From positions 62,001-126,000 of the forward strand of contig CAJTAT010000008.1 of assembly GCA_910574475.1 (NCBI GenBank): 64,000 nucleotides of DNA. Direction: 5' to 3'. Both the position numbers and the translations under genes were made by a program. Numbering within the stretch: position 1 is the stretch's first letter; every line of letters begins with the position of its first letter. Source of the stretch: Clostridia bacterium. Its GTDB lineage: Bacteria > Bacillota > Clostridia > Lachnospirales > Lachnospiraceae. Of this stretch, positions 1-8,843 are shown piece after piece. A model generated the notes under the pieces. It searched no databases. It worked only from the letters and a program-made list of their open reading frames with translations, and was not told where the DNA came from.

Positions 1-352
1 GAATCATGCTTTCCTGAATTTCTTTTTTTCCAATCGCTTTTTTTATAGCCGCAAGATATTCTAGATTCTTATACCCGTTAAAAGCGCTCAAAAATCCAGG
101 TGTCTCAATAATCATTCCTGTCTGTTCTGCAAAATCTATATCTTTTCCAATCTCTTTTCCCTCTACTAAAATTCTGCCCCTGGTCGGTTTTAAAAAGCCT
201 ATGATAAGCTTAAACAGAACGGTCTTACCAGAACCATTTCTCCCAATGATTCCATATATTTTTCCCTTTTCAAAATCAATAGTAATATTCTCAAGAATGG
301 TGTCATCCCCAAATTTTTTTGTTACATTTTCTACTTTTATCATACTATTCAT
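1..352 (-). CDS. ABC transporter ATP-binding protein (partial)
   Basis: Only the first 117 residues are in the window; the gene runs off the left edge. The visible part is the N-terminal half of an ABC ATPase, with a Walker A motif GRNGSGKT at residues 37-44 and the usual opening KVENVTKKFG. It would power export or membrane remodelling together with the three membrane proteins encoded just upstream. It starts 4 bp after the stop of the preceding gene, with a GGAAGGGG ribosome site, and a second in-frame ATG lies at 343. The Q-loop, signature and Walker B are outside the window, so only the family is certain. Confidence 0.93.
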   Translation of the reverse strand, partial: MNSMIKVENVTKKFGDDTILENITIDFEKGKIYGIIGRNGSGKTVLFKLIIGFLKPTRGRILVEGKEIGKDIDFAEQTGMIIETPGFLSAFNGYKNLEYLAAIKKAIGKKEIQESMI

Positions 353-356
353 ATCT

Positions 357-992
357 TTAAACCCCTTCCATTTCTTTCTTTTTTAACAGATGGATTCCCA
401 GAAAATAACAGCACAGTATCCCCAAAATCTGCAACACAATGACGCTTATGGCTGAAAATCCACTTATAGGAGCATAAAAATTGCTCTGTGCATACATGCC
501 CCAGGCTCCAGGCATAAAAGGAGCAACCGCTTTATTCCTGTATCCATACAAAAATGTTATTCCTTCTGTAAATAAAAGCAAGGAAGGCACCACTTTTCTT
601 ATCTTTGTTAGTTCCAAAAAGAGAAAAAACGATAAGAACAACATTCCATGAACTGTCCATAGTGCAAAAATCCAAAATACTGTTCCGGGACTGGTTAGCA
701 AATATTTTGACAGAAACATTTCTGCCATCTTTCCCAAAAAGAGTAAAAATCCTGCTGTTAGTCCTCCATATAACAAATTTTTAATAAAATAATGTTTCCA
801 CCATGTTTCTCTATTACCATACCGAAGGAGTATCAAATCCCGGTTTTTTCGATCTATTCCTAAATAAAACCCAATGATCAAAAGGTAAATCCCTATGGGC
901 AAAAACCAGCGTCCCAGAGGAAGCAAAGGAAAAGTATCCATCCCTTCCATGGGGACCCCTGCAAAGAAGCGAAAAAAAAGACTCTTCTCCAT
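357..992 (-). CDS. ABC transporter membrane protein, small subunit
   Basis: This 211-residue protein has about five hydrophobic segments and no recognisable enzyme motif. It sits between an ABC ATPase and two other multi-pass proteins, and its start overlaps the stop of the upstream gene by one base, so the genes are translationally coupled. It is most likely one of the permease subunits of an ABC-2-like system. Its charged loop with RKNRD and RYGNRETWWKHYF resembles the loops of Lachnospiraceae permeases encoded beside LytTR systems. Substrate unknown; the assignment rests mainly on context. Confidence 0.7.
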   Translation of the reverse strand: MEKSLFFRFFAGVPMEGMDTFPLLPLGRWFLPIGIYLLIIGFYLGIDRKNRDLILLRYGNRETWWKHYFIKNLLYGGLTAGFLLFLGKMAEMFLSKYLLTSPGTVFWIFALWTVHGMLFLSFFLFLELTKIRKVVPSLLLFTEGITFLYGYRNKAVAPFMPGAWGMYAQSNFYAPISGFSAISVIVLQILGILCCYFLGIHLLKKKEMEGV

Positions 993-1837
993 TACCTATC
1001 CTCCACTACATCCCTAAACTCTACATATTCAACCAGCCTCAGAGAAATCCATATGAGCGCTCCTATGATTCCTATAAATAGCAAAACTGTCTTCCACTGG
1101 CCACCGGCCCCATCTATGGAATATCCAGGCATAGCCTTTGCCATGAGAGAAATATTGCCAAGCCCGTCCTGTTGCTGCAAATATCCCAGTAACTGAAGGC
1201 TGAATACAATCAAGATCCCATAAATTCCTTTCAGAAAAAGATTGCACACATAGAGTAAAATGCCTAAAAACACAAGATATAGCCACATAAAAAGAAAGGT
1301 AATCCCAAATGCCTGGGGGACTGTTAGATTCCTCATAATATTTTCCCAAGGAAAAGTAATATTGTAAGCCAGCCCTAAATCATTTCCCCGATCCATAGCC
1401 AGACGATAAACAGGGCTACTCCACATTTTCCCCAAAAATCCCCAAAAGCTAGTAGCAATCACAGATACTGCGGCAATACATGTCACATAGACAAAAGCCT
1501 GAAACATAATATAGAGCAGCATGCCCACATTCCATCTTTTACGGCCGCTTCTGTATAGTATCAAATAACAATTTCCTTTTAGAAAAGGGGCGTCCGACAT
1601 GAGAAGAAGCCAGCCAAGCACTAGGAAAAGCATGTTTTTATAATGGTGTTCAATTACTATAAACGCCTCCAGAATATTGACTGGTTCCCCTGTATCCCAC
1701 ACATATTGAAGAAAAAAATTCAGCCAGTATCCAAACAACGCAATTCCCAAAATAAATCCCATAAGAACTCGTTTATCCTGGGATTCTTCCCAAAAAATAT
1801 TTTTCATGATGCAGAAAGTCTGACTTACTTTACCCAT
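992..1837 (-). CDS. ABC transporter membrane protein
   Basis: A 281-residue integral membrane protein with about six predicted membrane spans. It follows directly on the 249-residue permease (8 bp overlap) and precedes the 211-residue one (1 bp overlap), so the three are made from one message. The start at 1837 is favoured because AAAAGGAG lies about 10 bases upstream, inside the end of the previous gene; the next in-frame ATG (1807) has no good site. No conserved catalytic residues are visible. It is probably the second permease of the exporter; function inferred from context. Confidence 0.7.
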   Translation of the reverse strand: MGKVSQTFCIMKNIFWEESQDKRVLMGFILGIALFGYWLNFFLQYVWDTGEPVNILEAFIVIEHHYKNMLFLVLGWLLLMSDAPFLKGNCYLILYRSGRKRWNVGMLLYIMFQAFVYVTCIAAVSVIATSFWGFLGKMWSSPVYRLAMDRGNDLGLAYNITFPWENIMRNLTVPQAFGITFLFMWLYLVFLGILLYVCNLFLKGIYGILIVFSLQLLGYLQQQDGLGNISLMAKAMPGYSIDGAGGQWKTVLLFIGIIGALIWISLRLVEYVEFRDVVEDR

Positions 1838-2579
1838 AATGACATCTCCTTTTAAGCCCTAACAGGACTATAATTACCACCAATAGAATATAGACACATT
1901 CTATCAGGCCGGATAAGGGATAATTGTTTATGCCACGCATAAGCCAAATAGGGTTTAATAAGGGAAGTTTGTAAAATCCTATCCACATAGATTCATACAG
2001 GACAAAAGGTGCAATCAGGGATACATATTTATTGGGAATCCACACAGCAAAGGCCAATCCAGCCAATGCCCACATACATCCAAAAAGAAATCCCAGTATC
2101 ACTTTCCAGAAAAGTATGTACCAATCCCCATATTTTTCTATATAAAAAAATTCTATTGTGCCGCTTAACATCCCTGCATCACTTCCTTGTGGTATTCCCG
2201 GTACCCCAAAATGATATGCCATGCTATAAGTAATGAGAATCGGTATTGCCAGCATAGTTCCCCCTGAGATTGCAACCGTTATCAGACGGATCATGCCGAA
2301 TTTTTTATAGGACATTCTTGTTAAAATCATTTTCAAATATCCTCTGTTATATTCTTCACAAAAGATAGATGCATAGGCAAGGCTGGGAAAAATGGCTGCA
2401 AATGGCCCGAATCCTGATGCCGCCTCCACATTCGCCAAAATAAAATAGCTACTCCTGGTTCTGTTCAAAGGTGCCTGGAAAACCCCACTTGTCAAAATCC
2501 ATGTCACCGCCAAAAGGCCTGCCCAAAAGCCTATATTCCAAAAACTCCTTTTTAAATCTTGCCAAAAAACACCTTTCAT
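1830..2579 (-). CDS. ABC-2-like transporter permease
   Basis: A 249-residue membrane protein with about six spans. The N-terminal layout (short cytoplasmic lead, long first hydrophobic segment, then ANVEAASGFGPFAAIFPSLA and an RGYLKMILTR loop) resembles ABC-2-type permeases such as those of lantibiotic immunity exporters. It begins one base after the lipoprotein stop codon. Together with the two further membrane proteins and the ATPase it would form a membrane complex. Family-level assignment only; substrate unknown. Confidence 0.75.
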   Translation of the reverse strand: MKGVFWQDLKRSFWNIGFWAGLLAVTWILTSGVFQAPLNRTRSSYFILANVEAASGFGPFAAIFPSLAYASIFCEEYNRGYLKMILTRMSYKKFGMIRLITVAISGGTMLAIPILITYSMAYHFGVPGIPQGSDAGMLSGTIEFFYIEKYGDWYILFWKVILGFLFGCMWALAGLAFAVWIPNKYVSLIAPFVLYESMWIGFYKLPLLNPIWLMRGINNYPLSGLIECVYILLVVIIVLLGLKRRCHYG

Positions 2580-2580
2580 C

Positions 2581-3756
2581 TTACTCTACCCTTACGATTT
2601 CTCCTGATACTGCATGAATACAGATCATCCTCGCTGCCCCATCCGTCTCTTCATTGTCTATCTCCAACCACTGAGAAAGAGGAATCGACATTTGCCATAC
2701 AGGAATCAGTTCTAATTCCTTCTCATCCTCACTTAAAAATGGATAATATACAAATTCTACTTCTGTCATAGCTATCTTGCTACTGCCATGGATGTTTCCA
2801 TTCTTTAAATTAACTTCTATGATTTTCTCAATCTGCTCCCATGACAATACTTTTTCGTATTCCTCTTTCTGATCCACTTCTCCCAGGCCTTCCTTAAACC
2901 TCAAAAAGGCAATTCCATCCTTACACACCCATGCAGTTCCTTCAGGAAAGACTTCTTTGTAAGCCATAGAGCCAATCCCATGGGTAGTTCCCATTCCCTC
3001 ATAGGAAGGTGTAAAGTACATTTCATAAAACAAAAAATCATCGCTCTCATGCAAACAAATCTCATACATATGAATCTCGCTCACCTGTACTTTTTCCAGC
3101 TTACTAAGCAACATTTTCTTAGCTTCTTCTATAGGAAATTCCTGGTTTCCCACAGTATTTACAAGGTCTGCCTCCTGAAACAGAGTTTCTCTTCCGTTCT
3201 TATAGATAGAGCTACATTGCTCATACAATTCTTTCTCTTCATAAGCGACACCTGTCCCATTAATAAAGCTTGCCTCCTTCTTTCCGTCTGACACAGCATA
3301 AAGAGTCTCATTGCCAAAGGCAGATTGCAGCACTTTTTCCTCACTTTTCTCGTTCTCTGCCTCTACCTGGGCAGCTTCTTCCATGTACTGTTCTGACAGA
3401 TCACGTATTTCGCTGGAATCACTCTCCAGAAAATCTTTCAAAAGATTCATATTAAGCGAACTGTTTTCTCCCAACACCATATGGTACACATGTTCAGGAA
3501 AATAAGGCGCAGAAGCCTCTATCTTAATACCGTTTTCTTCTGTCCCTACAAGGCAATGAATTTCTTTCCTGTCTCGATCTATTTCTGATTTTGCACTATC
3601 CGACTCTAGAATGTCTATAACTTCATCCTCCGCAGAATCTTTCGCATGTAGAATTTCCTTGTCTAACGAACTTTCTTCTGGTGCCTTCTGGCACCCACAG
3701 ATAGGAAATGACGAAATTACAGTTAATATAAGGATTTTTACAATCTTTTTTCTCAT
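2581..3756 (-). CDS. Putative lipoprotein of the LytTR-linked ABC operon
   Basis: The 391-residue product starts with a lipoprotein signal: basic MRKK, a hydrophobic stretch and a lipobox ICGC with the lipidated Cys at residue 22. The remainder is acidic, soluble and rich in Glu and Ser, with no motif I recognise with certainty; it resembles the large lipoproteins that Lachnospiraceae encode beside LytTR systems. It is the first gene of a five-gene operon with three permease-like proteins and an ATPase, so it may be the extracellular sensor or substrate-binding part. A strong AAAGGAG site precedes the ATG. A LytTR-type operator lies 100-130 bases upstream. Confidence 0.8.
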   Translation of the reverse strand: MRKKIVKILILTVISSFPICGCQKAPEESSLDKEILHAKDSAEDEVIDILESDSAKSEIDRDRKEIHCLVGTEENGIKIEASAPYFPEHVYHMVLGENSSLNMNLLKDFLESDSSEIRDLSEQYMEEAAQVEAENEKSEEKVLQSAFGNETLYAVSDGKKEASFINGTGVAYEEKELYEQCSSIYKNGRETLFQEADLVNTVGNQEFPIEEAKKMLLSKLEKVQVSEIHMYEICLHESDDFLFYEMYFTPSYEGMGTTHGIGSMAYKEVFPEGTAWVCKDGIAFLRFKEGLGEVDQKEEYEKVLSWEQIEKIIEVNLKNGNIHGSSKIAMTEVEFVYYPFLSEDEKELELIPVWQMSIPLSQWLEIDNEETDGAARMICIHAVSGEIVRVE

Positions 3757-3821
3757 AGCTTTCTCCTTTGTTTCTGACTAATATTTGTCCTTTGCCCACT
3801 GAGGGTATGGAAATTATGGTA

Positions 3822-3889
3822 AGTATACTCTCTTTGATTCAAGAAAAATAATTGTTGCCGAAATTGACATGACAAATAGCGAAATTGAC
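3822..3889 (-). promoter_or_regulatory. Promoter with LytTR-type direct repeat
   Basis: On the minus strand GTCAATTTCG occurs twice (3880-3889 and 3859-3868), exactly 21 bp apart start to start, i.e. two helical turns. A TATACT -10 box lies at 3822-3827, 31 bp downstream, and the -35 region is poor. Paired 9-10 bp repeats with this period and a weak -35 are the known layout of sites for AgrA/ComE/VirR-type LytTR activators. It should drive the lipoprotein-ABC operon. Confidence 0.7.
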
Positions 3890-3924
3890 CGAAAAGAAGC
3901 ATCCTATCCTCAGATAGATGCTCC

Positions 3925-5205
3925 TTATAAGTCTTTCTCATAAATTATAATATCTACTTCAAAATAACCATTAACACAGGTAATCTCCATATCACCATGA
4001 TATTTTTCTACAATTGCCCGTACATTTTTCATACCTATGCCATGATGCTGCCTAAATCCTTTCGCCGTGTTCCCAATCCTTTTTTCCTCTGAAGCTTTTT
4101 CCTGATAACTATTACGTATATTAAGAAAAAGTACTCCTCTGTCCATACTCATCTGTATTGCCAGCTGCTTTTCTTCTGTCTGCACAGCTGCTTCCAAAGC
4201 ATTGTCCAGAAGATTTCCCAAAATAACATTCAGATCAAAGGAATACAAGTTTAATTTTTCCGGGATGGTGATTTTCGTCTCTACTACATTTAGCAGTTCT
4301 TTTGCTCTTCTGATTTTATAATTCAAGATACTGTCTATCTGTTCATTTCCGGTCATCACATATTCCGCAGGGTTTATCATAAACTCCTGCATCTTCTGTA
4401 AATACTCCTGAACTTCCTCTTCTCTGCCGTTTCTTATGACAGCCTGTAGCGCCAGAATATGGTTTTTCATATCATGTCGCAACGAACGTACGCGATTTTG
4501 GGATTCCAGAATAACTTCCATCTGATTTTGATATAATTCTTTCTGCTGCCTGTATCTTTCTCTTTCCTGTAAATGCCGATAGCTTTTCAGCATCTCATGA
4601 TATAGATAAAAAATACTCAAATTTATCATAAGCATACAACCACTGACAATCACTGGCACCTTATTATACCTTGACTTTATATACAACGTGGAAAATAATA
4701 CAATCAAACTTACTACTGGCGTAACAAGTAACAAAAATGCCTGCCTTTTATCAAAAATTGCCTGCCTGAAGTCATCTGAATCAGAAATATGGCTGATTGC
4801 TGTTATACTGATTAAAAATAGTATAACACCAGCCGCTTTTTTTAAAAACAATTGGATTCCAAACACATTTCCCTGAAACGAAAAAACTGCAACCAATAAA
4901 CAGGATAAATCAATGCAAAACAATGTCACTGTCGTCCATAATCTTTTTTTCCATGTATCATCATAGCAGAAAGTAAGGCCCAAAATTCCAATAAAATTGC
5001 AGAACTCATATAGGAAAGATACCTTCCAGGCACAGTACGCTATGGAAGTGGCGAAGCAATAAAGTCCATAAGCAAATTGTACTGTCTTTGTCTGTATGTC
5101 CTTTTTTGTCATAAAAATCTCTACTGCCTGTTTGATTACAACAGTCCGCAGAATATTTACAATCAATTCTATGAGCACAACGTGCACTATTTCATACGGA
5201 AACAT
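3925..5205 (-). CDS. GHKL-type sensor histidine kinase (AgrC-like)
   Basis: The 426-residue protein has about six membrane spans in residues 1-195, a short coiled coil (RYRQQKELYQNQ), the phosphoacceptor motif SLRHDMKNH near residue 243, and a GHKL ATPase domain with N-box LGNLLDNALEAA near 333 and G-box GIGMKN near 395. This is the AgrC/ComD layout. It should phosphorylate the LytTR response regulator encoded immediately upstream, whose C-terminal half overlaps this gene by 14 bp. No peptide pheromone gene is visible beside it, so it may sense a membrane or peptide signal made elsewhere. Confidence 0.93.
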   Translation of the reverse strand: MFPYEIVHVVLIELIVNILRTVVIKQAVEIFMTKKDIQTKTVQFAYGLYCFATSIAYCAWKVSFLYEFCNFIGILGLTFCYDDTWKKRLWTTVTLFCIDLSCLLVAVFSFQGNVFGIQLFLKKAAGVILFLISITAISHISDSDDFRQAIFDKRQAFLLLVTPVVSLIVLFSTLYIKSRYNKVPVIVSGCMLMINLSIFYLYHEMLKSYRHLQERERYRQQKELYQNQMEVILESQNRVRSLRHDMKNHILALQAVIRNGREEEVQEYLQKMQEFMINPAEYVMTGNEQIDSILNYKIRRAKELLNVVETKITIPEKLNLYSFDLNVILGNLLDNALEAAVQTEEKQLAIQMSMDRGVLFLNIRNSYQEKASEEKRIGNTAKGFRQHHGIGMKNVRAIVEKYHGDMEITCVNGYFEVDIIIYEKDL

Positions 5206-5461
5206 TCAATCTCTCTTTTCTGTATTGTTTGATTCTGTCGCGAAGTTCTTTTCGATAAGGTCTGCTGATATTCAGTTCTTCACCGTCTACCATTTTTACC
5301 GTCTCATAAGAGTATTCACGGATAAAATCCTGATTAACAATATAAGACTGATGAATCATCACAAAATATTCCGGTAACTGCTTTGCAATTTCTTTCAGCT
5401 TTCCGTAAAACTCTTCCCGCCCTTTTTTCGTTACAATCATAATCTTTTTATCCATACTCAT
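5192..5461 (-). CDS. LytTR DNA-binding domain (C-terminal half of split response regulator)
   Basis: The 89-residue product is a LytTR domain: KKGREEFYGKLKEIAKQLP, then FVMIHQSYIVNQDFI and ISRPYRKELRDRI are its conserved blocks. In an ordinary regulator it would be fused to the receiver encoded just upstream, but a +1 shift separates them. It could be translated by itself from ATG 5461 (14 bp overlap with the receiver frame), though its ribosome site is weak (AAGGAT, 13 bases away). It may be a pseudogene part, a genuine split protein, or the result of a sequencing error. The operator near 3.87 kb suggests this DNA-binding activity was selected recently. Confidence 0.8.
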   Translation of the reverse strand: MSMDKKIMIVTKKGREEFYGKLKEIAKQLPEYFVMIHQSYIVNQDFIREYSYETVKMVDGEELNISRPYRKELRDRIKQYRKERLNVSV

Positions 5462-5921
5462 TAAAGTAAAGAATATCCTTTATGGGAAGTCTTGAATAAA
5501 CACTTCCCTTGTGATATTCAAAATAAACGGCCTCTTTCTTCTTTTGTCGGATGCTTCTGGTTAAAACTTCTTTTAACTGCATTTCTGTCACAGGTTTTAT
5601 CAAAAAGTCTAAAGGCTGCACCTGAAATAGCTGCATAGCATAATTTTGTTTCGCGGAAATATATACGATATGGGTCTTTATATCCTCCATTTCGTTGCGG
5701 ATAAACTGACCTACTTCAATTCCATTCCTCTGAACCAACTCAATATCAAGAAATATCAGATCCAACTGAACTCCTTTATTCAAATCATTTTGTATGCTCT
5801 CTCCCGAACACCATACCTCTGTCTCAACCTTTACTGCCATTTCTTTTGAAATTTGACAAATTTGTTTTTCTAATTGGGCACATAAAACTTGATCATCATC
5901 ACAAATCCCTATTCTATACAT
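5448..5921 (-). CDS. Response regulator receiver domain, frameshifted before LytTR domain
   Basis: The 157-residue frame is a CheY-like receiver: acidic pocket CDDD at residues 7-10, phosphoacceptor Asp59 in IFLDIE, and the conserved Lys in FLIKPV. After about residue 130 it enters the first strand of a LytTR domain (IKDILYF), then stops at TAA, while the domain continues in the next frame. GAGGGGA lies just before the ATG, inside the end of the RluA-type gene (8 bp overlap). Without the DNA-binding half this product could be phosphorylated but not act as an activator. Confidence 0.85.
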   Translation of the reverse strand: MYRIGICDDDQVLCAQLEKQICQISKEMAVKVETEVWCSGESIQNDLNKGVQLDLIFLDIELVQRNGIEVGQFIRNEMEDIKTHIVYISAKQNYAMQLFQVQPLDFLIKPVTEMQLKEVLTRSIRQKKKEAVYFEYHKGSVYSRLPIKDILYFNEYG

Positions 5922-6831
5922 GTTTATTCCCCTCAGTTTTTGACTGGAAGTATTTTTTCATATCTTCTGGTAATGGAGCCCTTACATGGAGTTTTTCTCC
6001 CGTAAAGGGTTGATAAAAGTCTATACTTTCTGCATGCAAAGCTGTTCGCTTCATATCTGTGACAGTTTTTCCATACAGGGGATCTCCCATCAAAGGACAG
6101 GAAATGGATGCCATATGTACCCGGATCTGATGAGTCCTGCCTGTATCCAAACGCAGTCGAATCAGAGAATGATTCCCTATCCTTTTTATTGTCTCGTACC
6201 AGGTGGATGCTGCCTTTCCCATAGGATCAATCTTCATCCGCCCTCTTTGACTCGTATCTGCTCCAATGGGCTCCCTGATCCATCCAGATGCCAGACATGG
6301 ATATCCGCAGGTAATAGCCAGGTATGTTTTATAGAAGGTCCCCTTTTCTCTCTGTCTTTCCAATCTGGCTCCTGCCACCCGGTTCTTGACTGCCAGCACT
6401 GCACCAGAAGTATCTTTATCCAGACGTCCCAAAATCCGTATCACAGAATCTTCGCCTTTTTCCCTGAGATAGGAAGCTAAGCGATTGGCCAGCGTGTCTG
6501 TATAATGAAAACCAGAAGGGTGAACTACAAGGCCGGAAGGTTTATCTACCACAATCACATCCTGATCTTCGTATAGAATGGATAAGCTTCCTTCTGCGGA
6601 AAGAAGTTGCGCTGATTTCTGGTCTCTTGTCTCCAGCCGGACTTCCACCACATCTCCCTGGTGAAGAAGGACTTTAACCTTTCTGCGCTTCTGATTGACA
6701 CAGATTCCCTTCTCCCGAAACTTTGCACGGCTGATCTCCTTTGTGGTCAGGCCTAGCCTTTTGTGCAGAAATCTTTGGAGAGACATTCCTTCCTCCTCTT
6801 TCTGTACTATAGCGCTTAACTGTCTCTCCAT
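5914..6831 (-). CDS. RluA family pseudouridine synthase
   Basis: 305 residues: an N-terminal S4 RNA-binding domain (residues about 15-75) followed by the RluA catalytic domain. The catalytic motif reads GRLDKDTSG, with the essential Asp kept but the usual leading His replaced by Gly. RTHQIRVHMA and LHAESIDF are further family blocks. It converts specific uridines of rRNA or tRNA to pseudouridine; which site cannot be told. GGGGAGG precedes the ATG. It is the first gene of a short run with the LytTR regulator and kinase, although the functions seem unrelated. Confidence 0.93.
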   Translation of the reverse strand: MERQLSAIVQKEEEGMSLQRFLHKRLGLTTKEISRAKFREKGICVNQKRRKVKVLLHQGDVVEVRLETRDQKSAQLLSAEGSLSILYEDQDVIVVDKPSGLVVHPSGFHYTDTLANRLASYLREKGEDSVIRILGRLDKDTSGAVLAVKNRVAGARLERQREKGTFYKTYLAITCGYPCLASGWIREPIGADTSQRGRMKIDPMGKAASTWYETIKRIGNHSLIRLRLDTGRTHQIRVHMASISCPLMGDPLYGKTVTDMKRTALHAESIDFYQPFTGEKLHVRAPLPEDMKKYFQSKTEGNKHV

Positions 6832-6957
6832 AAATGCCTCCCCGATTGATACATTTTTTTAACCGTAACATAAACCTTCGGATTTTTCAACCAGCTTGCA
6901 AATTAGATTATACAGTAATATAATAATAAATATCTATTGGGACTGGAGGAAACCACA

Positions 6958-7557
6958 ATGAATTCTATTTTAGAGCAAAACAGCGTTTATTATAATCAGG
7001 CATGTTTTACACAGAAAGGCAAAAAATCAAGTGAAAGCTTTACAAATGACGCGCAACAATCATTTGCCAGTCTTCTTGAACACACCGAACCTACCCAGCA
7101 GGAAGATAGAAAAGAAAGTTCTAATTCTCCTTCTGTGGAAGAAGCTAAGAAATGCATTATGAATTATCGGGCCGCTTTGGTGCAGGAAATTCTTTATGGC
7201 AATTCCAACGAAGAGGCAAAGGCGAAAAAAAGAGCAAAAAAGTATCGCCTCTTTCAGGCAGATAACGGCGTCTTTGGAAATAAAACGCTGGCGGATCTGG
7301 TGAATTACAATCAGGAAAACGATAAAACAGTCACCTGGAATTCCAGTGAATCTAAAAAACTGACAAAAGAGCAGGCTTTATATCTTAAAAAGATCTTTCA
7401 TGTGACAAATCTGTCCGGCGAAGATTTTGGCGGCCTGTTGGAGGAGCTCATAGACAGCCATATGCTTTCCAGGCAAGAGGCTGAAAAGCTACTTGCCCAG
7501 ATTCCAAAAAATTTGGAGTCTCTAGCGGAAGTACAAGATGAAGAAAGGACTACCTAA
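6958..7557 (+). CDS. Hypothetical protein upstream of tmcAL
   Basis: A 199-residue soluble protein that I do not recognise. The start at 6958 (MNSILEQNS) is chosen over the in-frame codon at 6937 because GGAGG lies just upstream of it. The first 60 residues are polar and probably disordered (Gln, Ser, Glu rich); the rest is charged and predicted helical, with an Ala/Lys run EEAKAKKRAKKYRLF and a C-terminal pair of helices. Its stop overlaps the tmcAL start by one base, so the two are co-transcribed and probably coupled. No signal peptide or membrane segment. Confidence 0.75.
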   Translation: MNSILEQNSVYYNQACFTQKGKKSSESFTNDAQQSFASLLEHTEPTQQEDRKESSNSPSVEEAKKCIMNYRAALVQEILYGNSNEEAKAKKRAKKYRLFQADNGVFGNKTLADLVNYNQENDKTVTWNSSESKKLTKEQALYLKKIFHVTNLSGEDFGGLLEELIDSHMLSRQEAEKLLAQIPKNLESLAEVQDEERTT

Positions 7558-8834
7558 TGAAAACTGTCGGGATCATCGCTGAGTACAACCCTTTCCACAA
7601 AGGACACGCCTATCAGCTTCAGGAAGCAAAGAAGCTCACAGGGGCCGACTATGTAATTGTTGTAATGAGTGGTTCTTTTGTCCAGAGGGGGCTTCCTGCC
7701 CTCACGGACAAATATACCCGCACAGAAATGGCTCTGAAAGGCGGAGCAGATCTGGTTCTGGAGCTTCCCGGACCTTATGCTACAGGAAGTGCAGAAGATT
7801 TTGCCCAGGGTGCTGTATCGCTGCTTGACAGTCTTAGATGTATAGATGCTGTCTGCTTTGGAAGCGAATGTGGAGATCTGGATTGTCTCTTCGACTATGC
7901 CCGTCTGTTTGAAGAGGAGCCCGAAGGCTATCGACAGCTTTTCCACTCTTACCTAAAAAAAGGTTTTAGCTTTCCCGCAGCCCGTAGTCATGCCGCCGAG
8001 GAGTACTTAAACTACACAGCGCGAATACTTCCCTGCGCTTCTTCTGATTCAGACTGTCGTTATGAGTCAGAGATTCTCCTGCATCCCAACAACATATTGG
8101 GCATAGAATACTGTCGGGCCCTGCTCAGAAGAAAGAGCCATATGGTTCCTGTCACTCTTCGCCGGACTTCCTGCGGCTATCACGATCTTTCTATGGAGGG
8201 AAAACTAGCTTCTGCTACGGCAATCCGAAACTGTATCCTGGAAGAGGGATTATCAGAAGCTGTGTCACGGCAGCTTCCGGCTGATTCCTTCGAAATATTG
8301 ACCCGCGCTTATGAAACCAGGCAGCTTGTCACCTCTGAAGACTTTACTTCTATCTTATTCTACCGACTTTTATCCATGTCCAGGGAAGAACTGGCGGACA
8401 TTCAGGATGTACCTCTGGTTCTGGCTTCCCGAATAAAGAACTGCCTTTTTTCGTATAGTTCTCCCTCTACTTTTGCGGATGAATTAAAGTCCAAACAGTT
8501 CACCCACACCCGTATTACCCGGGCGCTCTGCCATATTTTATTGGATCTGCGCCAGGACAATCTTGATCTTTTGAGAAATACAGGATATCCTTCTTATTTG
8601 CGCGCCCTGGGTTTTCGAAAAAGCGCTACTCCTCTTCTGACTGCCATCAAAGAAAAAAGCGCCTGGCCACTTCTTGTGAAAACGGCAGACGCTTCAAAGC
8701 TTCTCAATCCTATGTCTTGTTCTTTGTTCGAAAAAGATGTGTATGCAACTCATATTTATGAAGCTGTAAAAGTTCAGCACAGTAATGCTCCCTTTATCAC
8801 GGAGTATATGCGCTCTCCTATCATACTAATATGA
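7557..8834 (+). CDS. tmcAL: tRNA(Met) cytidine acetate ligase
   Basis: The 425-residue protein opens with GIIAEYNPFHKGHAYQL, the nucleotidyltransferase HxGH signature of the TmcAL (formerly YlbM, DUF795) family, followed by VVMSGSFVQRG. TmcAL activates acetate with ATP and acetylates cytidine 34 of elongator tRNA-Met. Length matches the family (about 400-430). The SATAIR block near residue 221 is also typical. It overlaps the preceding hypothetical gene by one base and converges with the UPF0210 gene 9 bp downstream. Confidence 0.93.
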   Translation: MKTVGIIAEYNPFHKGHAYQLQEAKKLTGADYVIVVMSGSFVQRGLPALTDKYTRTEMALKGGADLVLELPGPYATGSAEDFAQGAVSLLDSLRCIDAVCFGSECGDLDCLFDYARLFEEEPEGYRQLFHSYLKKGFSFPAARSHAAEEYLNYTARILPCASSDSDCRYESEILLHPNNILGIEYCRALLRRKSHMVPVTLRRTSCGYHDLSMEGKLASATAIRNCILEEGLSEAVSRQLPADSFEILTRAYETRQLVTSEDFTSILFYRLLSMSREELADIQDVPLVLASRIKNCLFSYSSPSTFADELKSKQFTHTRITRALCHILLDLRQDNLDLLRNTGYPSYLRALGFRKSATPLLTAIKEKSAWPLLVKTADASKLLNPMSCSLFEKDVYATHIYEAVKVQHSNAPFITEYMRSPIILI

Positions 8835-8843
8835 GTAAAACTC

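Noticed and set aside
3753-3941. 62-codon minus-strand frame in the promoter region
   Set aside because: It covers the LytTR repeat and promoter and has no good ribosome site.
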